The position numbers and the translations under genes are program-made. A model generated the notes under the pieces. It did no database searches, had not been told where the DNA came from, and saw nothing but the letters and a program-made list of their open reading frames with translations. Of a stretch of DNA of 19,425 nt, positions 5,861 through 14,131 are shown one piece after another; the first letter of the stretch is position 1; every line of letters starts with the position of its first letter. This stretch comes from CAZYLZ01 sp964648335 (GTDB taxonomy: Bacteria; Patescibacteriota; Minisyncoccia; Phycocordibacterales; UBA2100), in contig CAZYLZ010000020.1 of the NCBI GenBank assembly GCA_964648335.1, positions 1 through 19,425 of the forward strand, read 5' to 3'.

Positions 5861-8800
5861 TCCAGAATCATCAAGTTGGGATATTGGATTTCTTCCTGCA
5901 TACCCATAACTATTCATACTCTGCGGATTCTCAAGCTGCTGCTTGCCCCAAAACACCGGATCCTCACTCGCGAAGTTCCCCCGGCTATTGTTGTAATACC
6001 GCGCATTGAGGTACGAGAGGCCGGTTCCACCATCGAGCTCCTGCCCGATGTACTTTCGCTTCTCGCCCACATACGAGCCCGTCTTTGTATCCATCCTGGT
6101 CTCTCCGTAGGGAAGGTAGTCCAGAACCTCTACCACCGTACCCGAGGCATTCGTAATGACGTTGGTGCTACCCAAGTGATCTGCGAGCATGTAGCGGACG
6201 GTACTCGAGGCGGTACTGCCACTACTGGTGGCTGTGGAAGTCGTAGCAGCCCTAAACGTGCCCATAATCGTGGACCAGTCTTGGTTCGCCGATCCGGTAT
6301 ACGTATCCGAGTAGCTGCCTGTTGCCGTGGCTACCTGGTAACTAGCTGCCCCGAGTGTAGACGTTACCTTGTCTTTGTAAAGGGAGGTGCGATTGGTGGT
6401 GGCGTCGGTGGTGCTAAAGCGGGAGAGGGTAGCGGTGACGAGGTTGCCGACGGCGTGGGTGGTGACGCTTATAGTGGGGTTTCCTGTGGTGCCGGTGGCC
6501 GTTGAGGTGGCGTCTACGGTGGTTGTGGTGCTGATGCCGGTAAATGATGCGGCTGCGAGCTTTATGGCGTCTGTGGCGCCGGTTACCGTGACCGACATGG
6601 TCTTGGCACCAGTGGTAGTGGGTACCAAGTACCAGAGCTCTGTGGCCATGCCACCGCTTCTAGCGTTACCAAGCTTTGTAAACGAACCGCCGTTCCACTT
6701 GGCCGATGTGATGGTGCCGGAGCCGCCAACGTCTTGCCAGATATCGCCGTACAAGATGAGGATGGTGCTTGTGCCAGCAGTCGCAACGGTGTGCGTCCAG
6801 GTTTTGGTGACGGGACCGGTGGCGAAGCCGGTTGTGATTGAGGTTGATGTTGCATCAAGCGTTGGTGTCGAGGTAGCAGTGCCGCCGCCAGATGATCCGC
6901 CAGTACTCGATGCGTTTTCGACTGTCGCGAGCAAGAGATTGCCTGCAAAGATGTGTTTAGTAGTCGTTGCAGCACCGCCGATCATCGCGTTGTAGAACTT
7001 GTTAGGGAAGAGGGTGGTGACGCTACCTTCGACAAGCTTTACGCGGCTGTCCGCGTGGTCGTATGTATACGTTGATGTGGTTGTGCCAGTTGTTGTTTGA
7101 GTAAGGCGATTGCGGTAATCCCAAGTATACGTAAGTGCGCCATCTGAAGTGAGATTTCCATTTTGATCGTAGGCAAGCGTTGTCGATGCACTGCCGCCAG
7201 ATCCGGCCGTTACATTCACGAGCTTCATGTCGTCCCAATATTCTGATCCAGTGGTCGAGCGCATCGCGACGATACCGGTAAGCGTCGTGCTTGTTGCGTG
7301 TAAGTCGGCAAGTGGAATGGCAACGTCGTACCAGGTGTCGGCGGCGAGCGAGCCGCCTGGTATGTAGCTATTGAGCTGCACATTGCCGAGTAGTACGTCG
7401 CTTGGACCATATGCTTCGAGTTCAATGTATGCACCGGCGTTCGGCGAGCGAACCGAGAAACTCAGATGCGTCGACGTGGCCGTTCCTAGTCCCGTGTTGT
7501 GCAGATACATACCGCCCCATGCAACCGTGTGCGTGCTTTTAAGCGAATAGGTACCCGTTTTTACCGGTGATGTATTTGCGGAATCGAGTGTGGTGCTCCA
7601 CGACCAATCTGCCCAGCCAGGCGTGAGACTTTCGGCATATACGGTGTGTATCGTTGTTGTAGCGGCGGATGAACCAGTTGTGGTTCCAATGGTAGTGACT
7701 GCATGCGGATTTGCGTAACTCGATCCTGTGTTGCCGGTGTACGAGTACGCTCCAAGAGGACCATTCGTAATGTTACCGAGTGCGTTGTAGGCATAGGTGT
7801 ACGCATAAGGTGACGATGATGCAGCGGTGGTCGAAGCTGTAAGCATACGCGAGAGATCGTCGTATCCGTAATTCACGACTTTACCTGCACCGGTTGCTGA
7901 CTGATCGTTTATCTGTGTGATATTTCCGAGTGCATCATAGGTATAAGAAATATCTTGCGCGCGTGATGATCCTGGCAAAACCGATAGCTTGTTGCTGAGT
8001 CTGTAGAGCGCACTCGGATTATAGGTGTTGGTAGTAGTCGCACCATTTGCATATGCGATAGACGTTGGTTGTCCGACAGGGGAGTAGTCGAAGTTGGTTA
8101 CGATATTTGCAAACGAGCTTTCGCCATTTTCTTTCTTTTGGACTGTTTCGATCTGTCCGCCCCCGTTGTAGGTGTATTGTGCCTGTGCATTGTCTGGGTA
8201 CGTAAGCAAGGTCATGTTACCGGCGCGATCGTAGGCATACTGCGTAGTGTAGGTAGTGCCGCTTATCGCTTTTGCTTCGGTCTTTACTTTGCCTTGCGGA
8301 GTATAGGTATACGTCGTAGTAGCTGCGCTCGTACTTGCGGTACACAGCTGCCCGGTACCCATGGTGCAACTATCGTAGACATACGTAACTTCGGTTCCTG
8401 ATTGGCCTGTGTAATCTTCGGTTTTAAGTCGATTCAAGGCGTCGTAAGTGTAGTTTATGGTCGCACCTACCGGTGTGGTTTTTACCGTCATGTTTCCGGC
8501 TTTGTCGTACGTGTAGCTATACGTACCATAGGTGCCGTCACCTGAGGCATGTAGGTCTGTCGCTTGGGTCCTACGACCGAGCTTGTCGTAGGTAAAGGTT
8601 CGGACGTTACTGAGCGCGTCGGTGATCGAAGTAAGTGCCCTGTTGCCATCCCAGACGTAGTAGGTCGAATAAGTGCTGGTTCCATTGTTCTCGTCGACGC
8701 GCGCTAAGTTGTTGTACGCGTCGTTGTAGTACGCCATGACTTTGCTCAGCGGATTGGTGACAGATTTTTTCCACTGATCGTAGGTCGTGGTTGTCGTTCC

Positions 8801-11800
8801 GACTGCAATGCCGAGCTCTTTGACGCGACCGAGTGGATCGTACAGATATGTTGCAAAAAGAGCACTCGACGTAGTAGCGGTGTCTCTGCTGCTCGAAGCG
8901 GTGAAGTAGGGGAGCGACTCGCGGTAGAGTCGACCACGAGAATCGTAAGACATATCCTTCTCGATCCAGTTACTATTCTCGGCTTCTTGTTTTGTTTGTA
9001 TGGCGCGACCAAAGCCATCGACGTACTTAAAGCTCTCTATCGTGTTCGTTGCATCAAGATAATCTGACTTGTGTACCGAGACAGATAGCGGAGTGTCGTT
9101 GTAGATATAGCTTGCTTTTGTGACGCGGCTTCCCGCGGTGGTTGGATCAGGCGCTTCTTCTTTTATAAGTCTGCCGCGTCCGTCGTAGCGCGTTACCCAG
9201 ACTTGTCCGTTTGCGTCGGTAGTAGTGCCAACTTTTCCGAGGAGATAGTTGTATTGATAGAAGGTATTTTGTCCGATTGCGTTAGTAGAAGTGGCAGGGT
9301 AGAGGTTGTAGATATCGTACGAATACGTAGTAGACGCGTAATTCTCGTCGCGGTCGAGCGTCGGCAAACCATATGCATTATATGCGCGCGTCGTGCTAGC
9401 AAAGTTGCTTGCATCGATGCGTCGTTCTACCTTGGTGCGATTTCCGAGCGTAACCGTGCCTAATGCCTGGTTATCGTAGTAGTACCGTGATTCTGAGGTG
9501 CTGGCAGCACTCTGGTCGGTGCGGCTCTCGGTCGACAAGTACACTGCGGTCGATGATGCATCCGTCGCGTAGGTATAGTCGGTCGTAAAGAGGTCGGAGC
9601 CGGTATCCGAGAACGTGCCATCGCTCGAAGCCGTAACTTCGCCCCATTCTTTCTTTTGCGTGATATCCCCGGTGTTGTCGTTGTATGTATAGGTCTCGGC
9701 AGTATCGCGATGATCGCTATTGGCGTCGTACGACATGTCTATCTTCTGCACAAGCTTAGGGAAGAGGGTACTGAATGACGTGGTTGCTTGATCCCACTTA
9801 TAGATTGATACAGTAATTGGATCTCCAGAACCATTTTGATACGTTTCTGTGCGGTACGGCTTACCAATTTTCGCGTACATATCTGCGTATTCGCCAGCAG
9901 ATGATTCGGTGGTACTCCCTTGATGAAAATAAGAGATTGTGTAGCCGCCGTCAAAGGTGTCTTTAACCGAAGAAAAACCAGCAAACTTTCTGTCGTTTAC
10001 ACCGCCGTACCACAACAAACCGCCCTGATAGTTGTAGGAATGTGTTTCTGTATTTCCGAAGCCATCGTTTGTCGTAAAGTCGGTAACCGTCCATACATTC
10101 ATCGGTAAGTTAGCGTGGGTCGGGTGACTGCTGGTTGTATGTTTTGCTGTGGGCGTAGTAGTAGCATCGATCCACCCTCCGGTAGGCAATACAACACGCC
10201 TTAGTAAATCCTGTCGGGAAGCATTGTTCTTATAGTTGTTCATGTCTACGCCGCCATCACCGTCGATGTCGGCTAGCTCCAAAACTCGTTCGTTGCCCCA
10301 CCAGTAACCGCCTATGACATACGGGTTGGCGATTGTGGGAATGTACGGAGGACTTACCATTTTTGTCCAGCTAACGCCCGTATTAAGCCAAATTTCCGTC
10401 GTCGAGGCATTGTCTTGAAGTAAATCGACCCCAGAACCGTAATAGTTGAGCGGTCCGTCAAATCGATAAGCTCGCACTAAGTCCGGGAGTCCGTCGTTGT
10501 TCACGTCAAAGACTCGGATACCCTTATCTATGGAATCTTCGTAAGAAGTGCCGCCAGAGAAAGTAAATGTCGTACCAAAAGATGTCGAGGCCGTGGTGCC
10601 GATGATCGTGCTCGATGTATTTCCCGTATTGATAGATACAGTGACTGCACCGTTTACGTTACTTGTGAGATCGTCGAGACCGTCATTATTCAGATCAGTA
10701 AGCTGAGCGAAGTTGGGCAGCCAATGTGTATAGCCGTTCCCATAGTATTGCGCATTATAGGGGTAGATCTCTTGTGTCGTATCACCATCTACGTTGCCAA
10801 TTATTGCTTTTGTTTGATGTGGTGCGCTGGCAATGGTGGAGTCATCAGCTTCGATAACGCTAAACGAAGTAGTTGCGTACTCTGTTGTCCACTTGGTGGC
10901 ACCTGTGTTTAAAAAGTAACGTTTGTCGAATGTGATGGTACTGGTGGAGCCGCCGCAGTTCGGTGCACACGAGTAGCTTTTTACGACGTCGGGCCACATG
11001 TCACCATTGATATCCATCAAGCGAACTCCTTGATCGAAGGAATAAAAGGTAGTCCCATTTGTGGCCCAGGGAACTTGGATGTCATTCGATCCGGCGGTTA
11101 TCAGCGCTGCCTGCTGTAAAGTACCAGCATCATTAAAATACTTGTCATTTTTTACGACACCTGCATCGGAAAAGGCGACGACCGCATCCGTAAGAGCGTC
11201 CCCGTTAATGTCAGAGTAGACGTAAGCAGGTGAATAAAAATCGTTATTTAATGAAGAGTTATAGGTGTAACCGATAGGAGTATTAGTGTATGAAAACTGC
11301 CAAGGGGCGAGTGTTGTGCTCGAACCGTCTTGGTCGTAGTACGTCTCTGTCACAGTCGAGAGCAGTGAACGATATCCATTATTTCCAGAACTATACGCCA
11401 GTGCGTACGACCGTACTGGCGTACCAGAAGCGGCTATAGATATCTGATTTATACGGTCGGACATTTGCATCAAAAAGCCGTATTCGTATGATATCGAAGG
11501 ATCAGGTCGCGTTTGTTTGCTAAAAGTTACCGTATAAATACCGTCGGTAGTTCCGTTGCCGGTGTAAACCACGGTAGAAGGGTAGATGTAGTTATCGCTC
11601 TTTGTGTACGTGTATTTGACGTAGTTGTTGTTCTGATCGCGTGCCTCTTCAAGCATCCATTTCCCGGTTTCGGTAGTCGTAGATAGGCTGAAAAGTTGTG
11701 TAGAAGAGGCATGTCCATATTTGTACTGGACTCCATTCTTGTCGTAGGCGGTCCAGGTATTGTTACTCAATCTAAATTTTACAAAATCTCCGTTTTCAAC

Positions 11801-12526
11801 ACGTGGATGGTAGTACCCGTCGGTGGAAGACGCGAGTTCACCATATTGCGATGAGCTAAAATAATTGTCGCTGTACATGGTGTCTACACCGACCCGATTG
11901 AGACGCTCTATGTAGGGTATCGAAATACTCCACCCAAAACCAATTGGGTTATCTTTGTATTGTTGACTGTTGTACACCATCGCAAGCGATGGTTCCATTC
12001 CGTTTCTGCCTGGAGGTATCTGAATAGGTACTTCTTGGACCAGTGCGCCAGTCGCGTTATCTACTTTTGCTTGCGGCGTTTCTGCGTACCTCACGCGATC
12101 ACCTGTAGCGTCCGAATATGCTGAGAGCGCGGACATCTCGGGCGTGTCGAGTGGCTTCAAATCCGAGTCTTCCGCTGCGAGTGATTCTTCCGCCGTTTGC
12201 ACATCTTCACTCACGGGATCTTTAGGCGCCGCTTCAGGTAGAAGGGGATCTGGTGTATTCAATTCGGTGGCTTCGTCGCTAATCGCATCAGGCGGTATCG
12301 GTGTAAAAAAATCCCCCAATGGAGATTGAGGGCTTGCGTTCGGGTCAGGTAGTGCGTTCGCTGAGTCTGGTATTGATGTGCCAACATCTGTACCGGACTC
12401 GATCGGCGGCGAATCCACCGCCGCAAATGCCACAGACACAGGAGAGACAATTAGACTCACGATAATAGACGCAGCTACGTTTGCAGGTAGCGTTCTTAGG
12501 CGAAGATGAAATAGATTACGCGACAT
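5222..12526 (-). CDS. Giant secreted SpvB/FG-GAP/RHS-repeat protein with C-terminal toxin tip
   Basis: 2434 codons. Residues 1-36 are a signal peptide (VSVAFA-AVDS cleavage), followed by a Pro/Asp/Glu-rich linker to about 130. An SpvB/TcdB-type segment (QIPPGRNGMEPSLAMVYNSQ, 169-188; FGWSISIPYIERLNRVG) opens the shell. Several FG-GAP/VCBS calcium loops follow (DINGDALTD, DINGDMWPD, DLNNDGLDD, DVNNDGLPD, DIDGDGGVD; about 440-760), then many YD/RHS repeats (about 860-1600: YDKAGNMT, YDALGNIT and others). Two beta-sandwich-like inserts interrupt the repeats: WADWSWSTTLDSANTSP onwards (about 1635-1765) and TKTWTHTVATAGTS onwards (about 1890-2095). The RHS core is at about 2110-2195 (ADHLGSTNVITN, LPYGETR, YLNARYYN) and closes with NPISQLDDSG (2213-2222). 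The last 212 residues are the variable tip. The shell is expected to be exported and to encapsulate the tip. No Shine-Dalgarno sequence is visible at the start. Confidence 0.93.
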   Translation of the reverse strand: MSRNLFHLRLRTLPANVAASIIVSLIVSPVSVAFAAVDSPPIESGTDVGTSIPDSANALPDPNASPQSPLGDFFTPIPPDAISDEATELNTPDPLLPEAAPKDPVSEDVQTAEESLAAEDSDLKPLDTPEMSALSAYSDATGDRVRYAETPQAKVDNATGALVQEVPIQIPPGRNGMEPSLAMVYNSQQYKDNPIGFGWSISIPYIERLNRVGVDTMYSDNYFSSSQYGELASSTDGYYHPRVENGDFVKFRLSNNTWTAYDKNGVQYKYGHASSTQLFSLSTTTETGKWMLEEARDQNNNYVKYTYTKSDNYIYPSTVVYTGNGTTDGIYTVTFSKQTRPDPSISYEYGFLMQMSDRINQISIAASGTPVRSYALAYSSGNNGYRSLLSTVTETYYDQDGSSTTLAPWQFSYTNTPIGYTYNSSLNNDFYSPAYVYSDINGDALTDAVVAFSDAGVVKNDKYFNDAGTLQQAALITAGSNDIQVPWATNGTTFYSFDQGVRLMDINGDMWPDVVKSYSCAPNCGGSTSTITFDKRYFLNTGATKWTTEYATTSFSVIEADDSTIASAPHQTKAIIGNVDGDTTQEIYPYNAQYYGNGYTHWLPNFAQLTDLNNDGLDDLTSNVNGAVTVSINTGNTSSTIIGTTASTSFGTTFTFSGGTSYEDSIDKGIRVFDVNNDGLPDLVRAYRFDGPLNYYGSGVDLLQDNASTTEIWLNTGVSWTKMVSPPYIPTIANPYVIGGYWWGNERVLELADIDGDGGVDMNNYKNNASRQDLLRRVVLPTGGWIDATTTPTAKHTTSSHPTHANLPMNVWTVTDFTTNDGFGNTETHSYNYQGGLLWYGGVNDRKFAGFSSVKDTFDGGYTISYFHQGSTTESSAGEYADMYAKIGKPYRTETYQNGSGDPITVSIYKWDQATTSFSTLFPKLVQKIDMSYDANSDHRDTAETYTYNDNTGDITQKKEWGEVTASSDGTFSDTGSDLFTTDYTYATDASSTAVYLSTESRTDQSAASTSESRYYYDNQALGTVTLGNRTKVERRIDASNFASTTRAYNAYGLPTLDRDENYASTTYSYDIYNLYPATSTNAIGQNTFYQYNYLLGKVGTTTDANGQVWVTRYDGRGRLIKEEAPDPTTAGSRVTKASYIYNDTPLSVSVHKSDYLDATNTIESFKYVDGFGRAIQTKQEAENSNWIEKDMSYDSRGRLYRESLPYFTASSSRDTATTSSALFATYLYDPLGRVKELGIAVGTTTTTYDQWKKSVTNPLSKVMAYYNDAYNNLARVDENNGTSTYSTYYVWDGNRALTSITDALSNVRTFTYDKLGRRTQATDLHASGDGTYGTYSYTYDKAGNMTVKTTPVGATINYTYDALNRLKTEDYTGQSGTEVTYVYDSCTMGTGQLCTASTSAATTTYTYTPQGKVKTEAKAISGTTYTTQYAYDRAGNMTLLTYPDNAQAQYTYNGGGQIETVQKKENGESSFANIVTNFDYSPVGQPTSIAYANGATTTNTYNPSALYRLSNKLSVLPGSSRAQDISYTYDALGNITQINDQSATGAGKVVNYGYDDLSRMLTASTTAASSSPYAYTYAYNALGNITNGPLGAYSYTGNTGSSYANPHAVTTIGTTTGSSAATTTIHTVYAESLTPGWADWSWSTTLDSANTSPVKTGTYSLKSTHTVAWGGMYLHNTGLGTATSTHLSFSVRSPNAGAYIELEAYGPSDVLLGNVQLNSYIPGGSLAADTWYDVAIPLADLHATSTTLTGIVAMRSTTGSEYWDDMKLVNVTAGSGGSASTTLAYDQNGNLTSDGALTYTWDYRNRLTQTTTGTTTSTYTYDHADSRVKLVEGSVTTLFPNKFYNAMIGGAATTTKHIFAGNLLLATVENASSTGGSSGGGTATSTPTLDATSTSITTGFATGPVTKTWTHTVATAGTSTILILYGDIWQDVGGSGTITSAKWNGGSFTKLGNARSGGMATELWYLVPTTTGAKTMSVTVTGATDAIKLAAASFTGISTTTTVDATSTATGTTGNPTISVTTHAVGNLVTATLSRFSTTDATTNRTSLYKDKVTSTLGAASYQVATATGSYSDTYTGSANQDWSTIMGTFRAATTSTATSSGSTASSTVRYMLADHLGSTNVITNASGTVVEVLDYLPYGETRMDTKTGSYVGEKRKYIGQELDGGTGLSYLNARYYNNSRGNFASEDPVFWGKQQLENPQSMNSYGYAGRNPISQLDDSGKAFYYFTDGHVEFHGTTGYTHTESGDNAYFAGNAGEMERQSGSLQAYNTFYNHVHSGGDWDFKSAHDAWQSDGFIFGGKWYNAEDSGNLNYGYTGTAAGIGPSILTDVAGLVQVKNSLPVGTHTNNGISFSNARYNFDDAGDNLMILKGINMYLQTRANANSVSSMNAQESSYIGTRTAGLTPQSTLKLMSAALAIASKTVQLLKAATDAGK

Positions 12527-12848
12527 ATAGTCACTGCGAAGAAGCGGAGTGCAGAAACCAAGACGCGAATCCAGAATTGCCCAGATACTACAGTCTAGTA
12601 GTAAAACCGCCTATTGAGTTATCCACCGGTAGCATATGAAAGCAAAGAGAGCCGGAAAATTCACAAATTTCAAAACGACTGTGGATGGCTGTTTATCGGC
12701 AATCGAGCCGGGTATCTGAAAGAAAATGTGTAGTGAAGTTGGCGGCCGCCTAAAGACCTGCGGGAAACCAATATCGAGGGTTAAAAGGGCTTACCAAGGT
12801 GCAGTCAGTATTGAGACAAAAAATACGCTGTTTTGGTGCAAAAAAGAA

Positions 12849-12866
12849 ATATCGGCAATCCGAGAC
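12849..12866. promoter_or_regulatory. 7-4-7 palindrome (site D)
   Basis: ATATCGG-CAAT-CCGAGAC has the same architecture as sites A to C. A half-site (TTATCGG-CAAT) also occurs at 12693-12703. Both lie upstream of the RHS gene, about 320 and 170 bases from its start. Confidence 0.5.
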
Positions 12867-12903
12867 AAGTAAATTAAGGCTCTTTTTGTCATTTAACGTG
12901 GGA

Positions 12904-12921
12904 ATCTCGGCTTGGCGAGAG
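12904..12921. promoter_or_regulatory. Degenerate 7-4-7 palindrome (site E)
   Basis: ATCTCGG-CTTG-GCGAGAG, arms matching at 5 of 7, lies 55 bases from site D. It is weaker than the other members of the set. Confidence 0.35.
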
Positions 12922-13218
12922 AGATGTGTAGTCTGATATTTTAATGATTTGTGCAGGCGGGCACAATATTCGATCCGTTAGTAGACGGCTGTGACTTGTA
13001 CGGTTTTCGACTTGATCCGGACTGGCTGGGTAGGTGGAGAAGCTTAGATATTGGTAAAGGAGCTTCGACGGCTGCGAGCCTGGAGATGCTCTGCGGGGGG
13101 GGGCGAACCCGCCCAGCGGGTCGGTACTATACATGACACCAGTCCCAGGTGACGCGACATTCGTAAATTGCGTAACTTAGTGAAAGAGTGATTCCTGCGA
13201 GAAATGGGGCATGCTGTT

Positions 13219-13242
13219 TTGTGCGACACAGCTGTCGCACAA
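13219..13242. repeat. Perfect inverted repeat, 10-base arms with 4-base centre
   Basis: TTGTGCGACA at 13219-13228 and TGTCGCACAA at 13233-13242 are exact reverse complements around CAGC. It lies 62 bases past the 3' end of the RAYT-like gene. It has no T-run, so it is not a standard terminator. It could be an operator or a REP-like hairpin. Confidence 0.7.
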
Positions 13243-13303
13243 TACCAGCTAATTGAACTGTAGTTTTGCGACTCCGTTTTAAATTCACGAATACTGGAAG
13301 AGC

Positions 13304-13984
13304 CTAGGCTTTACCTTGTTTTGCTTTCTCTTGATGAGACTTGTACTGCGTCAATAGACGCGCGAGCTGTTCTGGATCATCTACTTTACGGAGATATTTT
13401 GGGAAATGCTCCGGGCTGCAAATGATGTGGTTCGATTCCATGTGATTGGCCAAGCTCGAGTAACGGTAGTCCGTGAGCTTTCGGGCAAGCGACGAGAGTG
13501 AGTGATACGGAAGATCCTGCCATTCGTGGGTTACGAGCTCTGCCGGCATCATATTTATCTTTGCGAAGAGATACTTTATATGTGGTTCGTTGGTCCCGCG
13601 CTCGGCGCGAAACGTCCCCTGAAAGAGCGATCCAGATCGGTCGCGCTTGCCGTTAAAGTACATAGTGTAGGCAGTCTGGAGCTTTTGCATAAACTTCGAG
13701 ACTCCGTTGTCTACAAGCGGCGTAACCAAGAGGTCGAACCTATCGGGCAGGAGGGAATAGGCACCGATGGCGACCAGAGGAGTCATGCGCGGACTCTCGA
13801 AGACCGTACTTTTGCGATCGTCGGTAAAAAAGTTGGAAGCTCGCGGCGGATCTTCGTCGTTTAAGAGGTAGAGGTAGGCCTCGAACCGGTCGTAATCGGG
13901 CTTCGAAGAGAAGATCTGACGCTTGTCGACCCCCTGATTGTGGAGGTGGTAGCACTCGTATTTCGCAAATTGCAGCTTTCGCAT
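13304..13984 (-). CDS. REP-type (RAYT/Y1 HUH) transposase homologue lacking catalytic residues
   Basis: 226 codons from the only suitable ATG (13984); an ATG just upstream stops at its second following codon. The fold signature is clear: opening MRKLQFAKYECYHLHNQGVD followed by KRQIF, the central KFMQKLQTAYTMYFNGKRDR, then SGSLFQGTFRAE and IKYLF. In active relatives the metal-binding site reads PNHFH; here residues 80-84 are PDRFD, so both histidines of the HUH motif are gone. The catalytic Tyr in the family pattern YLFxYIHLNP is Lys142 (YLFAKINMMP). The frame is otherwise full length and undamaged, with a helical basic C-terminus. This suggests either a domesticated DNA-binding protein or recent loss of activity. 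The family normally binds and processes REP hairpins; a nearby palindrome lies at 13219-13242. A hairpin-binding regulatory role is speculative. Confidence 0.85.
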   Translation of the reverse strand: MRKLQFAKYECYHLHNQGVDKRQIFSSKPDYDRFEAYLYLLNDEDPPRASNFFTDDRKSTVFESPRMTPLVAIGAYSLLPDRFDLLVTPLVDNGVSKFMQKLQTAYTMYFNGKRDRSGSLFQGTFRAERGTNEPHIKYLFAKINMMPAELVTHEWQDLPYHSLSSLARKLTDYRYSSLANHMESNHIICSPEHFPKYLRKVDDPEQLARLLTQYKSHQEKAKQGKA

Positions 13985-14046
13985 GATTTAGAGCATTTAT
14001 TCGATGAAAATGACCACTTTTAGTATAAAGTGACAGCTCAAGGAAT

Positions 14047-14080
14047 GCTAAGCCTTGCTGGGGAGAGGCTAAACCTTGCT
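14047..14080. repeat. Direct repeat with 21-base period
   Basis: GCTAAGCCTTGCT (14047-14059) and GCTAAACCTTGCT (14068-14080) differ at one of 13 bases and are spaced by exactly two helical turns. They lie about 65-95 bases upstream of the RAYT-like gene start. Confidence 0.6.
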
Positions 14081-14131
14081 AATGTAAAGCTGATTTTGGA
14101 CATCGGGTTTTCGCTCGCTACCTTTACATTA
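14080..14131. repeat. Perfect 10-base inverted repeat with 32-base loop
   Basis: TAATGTAAAG (14080-14089) and CTTTACATTA (14122-14131) are exact reverse complements. The first arm overlaps the end of the 21-base direct repeat. Confidence 0.6.

Larger units (their letters stand above)
12527..13303. other. Long spacer between the RHS gene and the RAYT-like gene, no convincing gene
   Basis: Open frames here are short, overlap on both strands and lack family-like sequence. The spacer holds two 7-4-7 palindromes (listed separately), a GC hairpin (ACCCGC at 13107-13112, GCGGGT at 13116-13121), a run of nine G (13095-13103) and a long palindrome (13219-13242). A possible promoter on the plus strand (TTGGCG 12912, GATATT 12935) leads to no credible gene. 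The promoter of the RHS gene must lie here on the minus strand but is not clear. Confidence 0.5.

Noticed and set aside
5222..12526. Long repeated tracts as a CRISPR array or tandem satellite
   Set aside because: The repetition comes from YD/RHS protein repeats with varied codons; there are no uniform spacers or direct DNA repeats.
12617..12625. DnaA-box-like TTATCCACC, possible replication origin
   Set aside because: A single near-match with no cluster of boxes, no AT-rich unwinding element and no dnaA or dnaN nearby.
12889..13134. Opposing short frames near 12889-13136
   Set aside because: Both read through the G9 tract and a GC hairpin, with no family resemblance.
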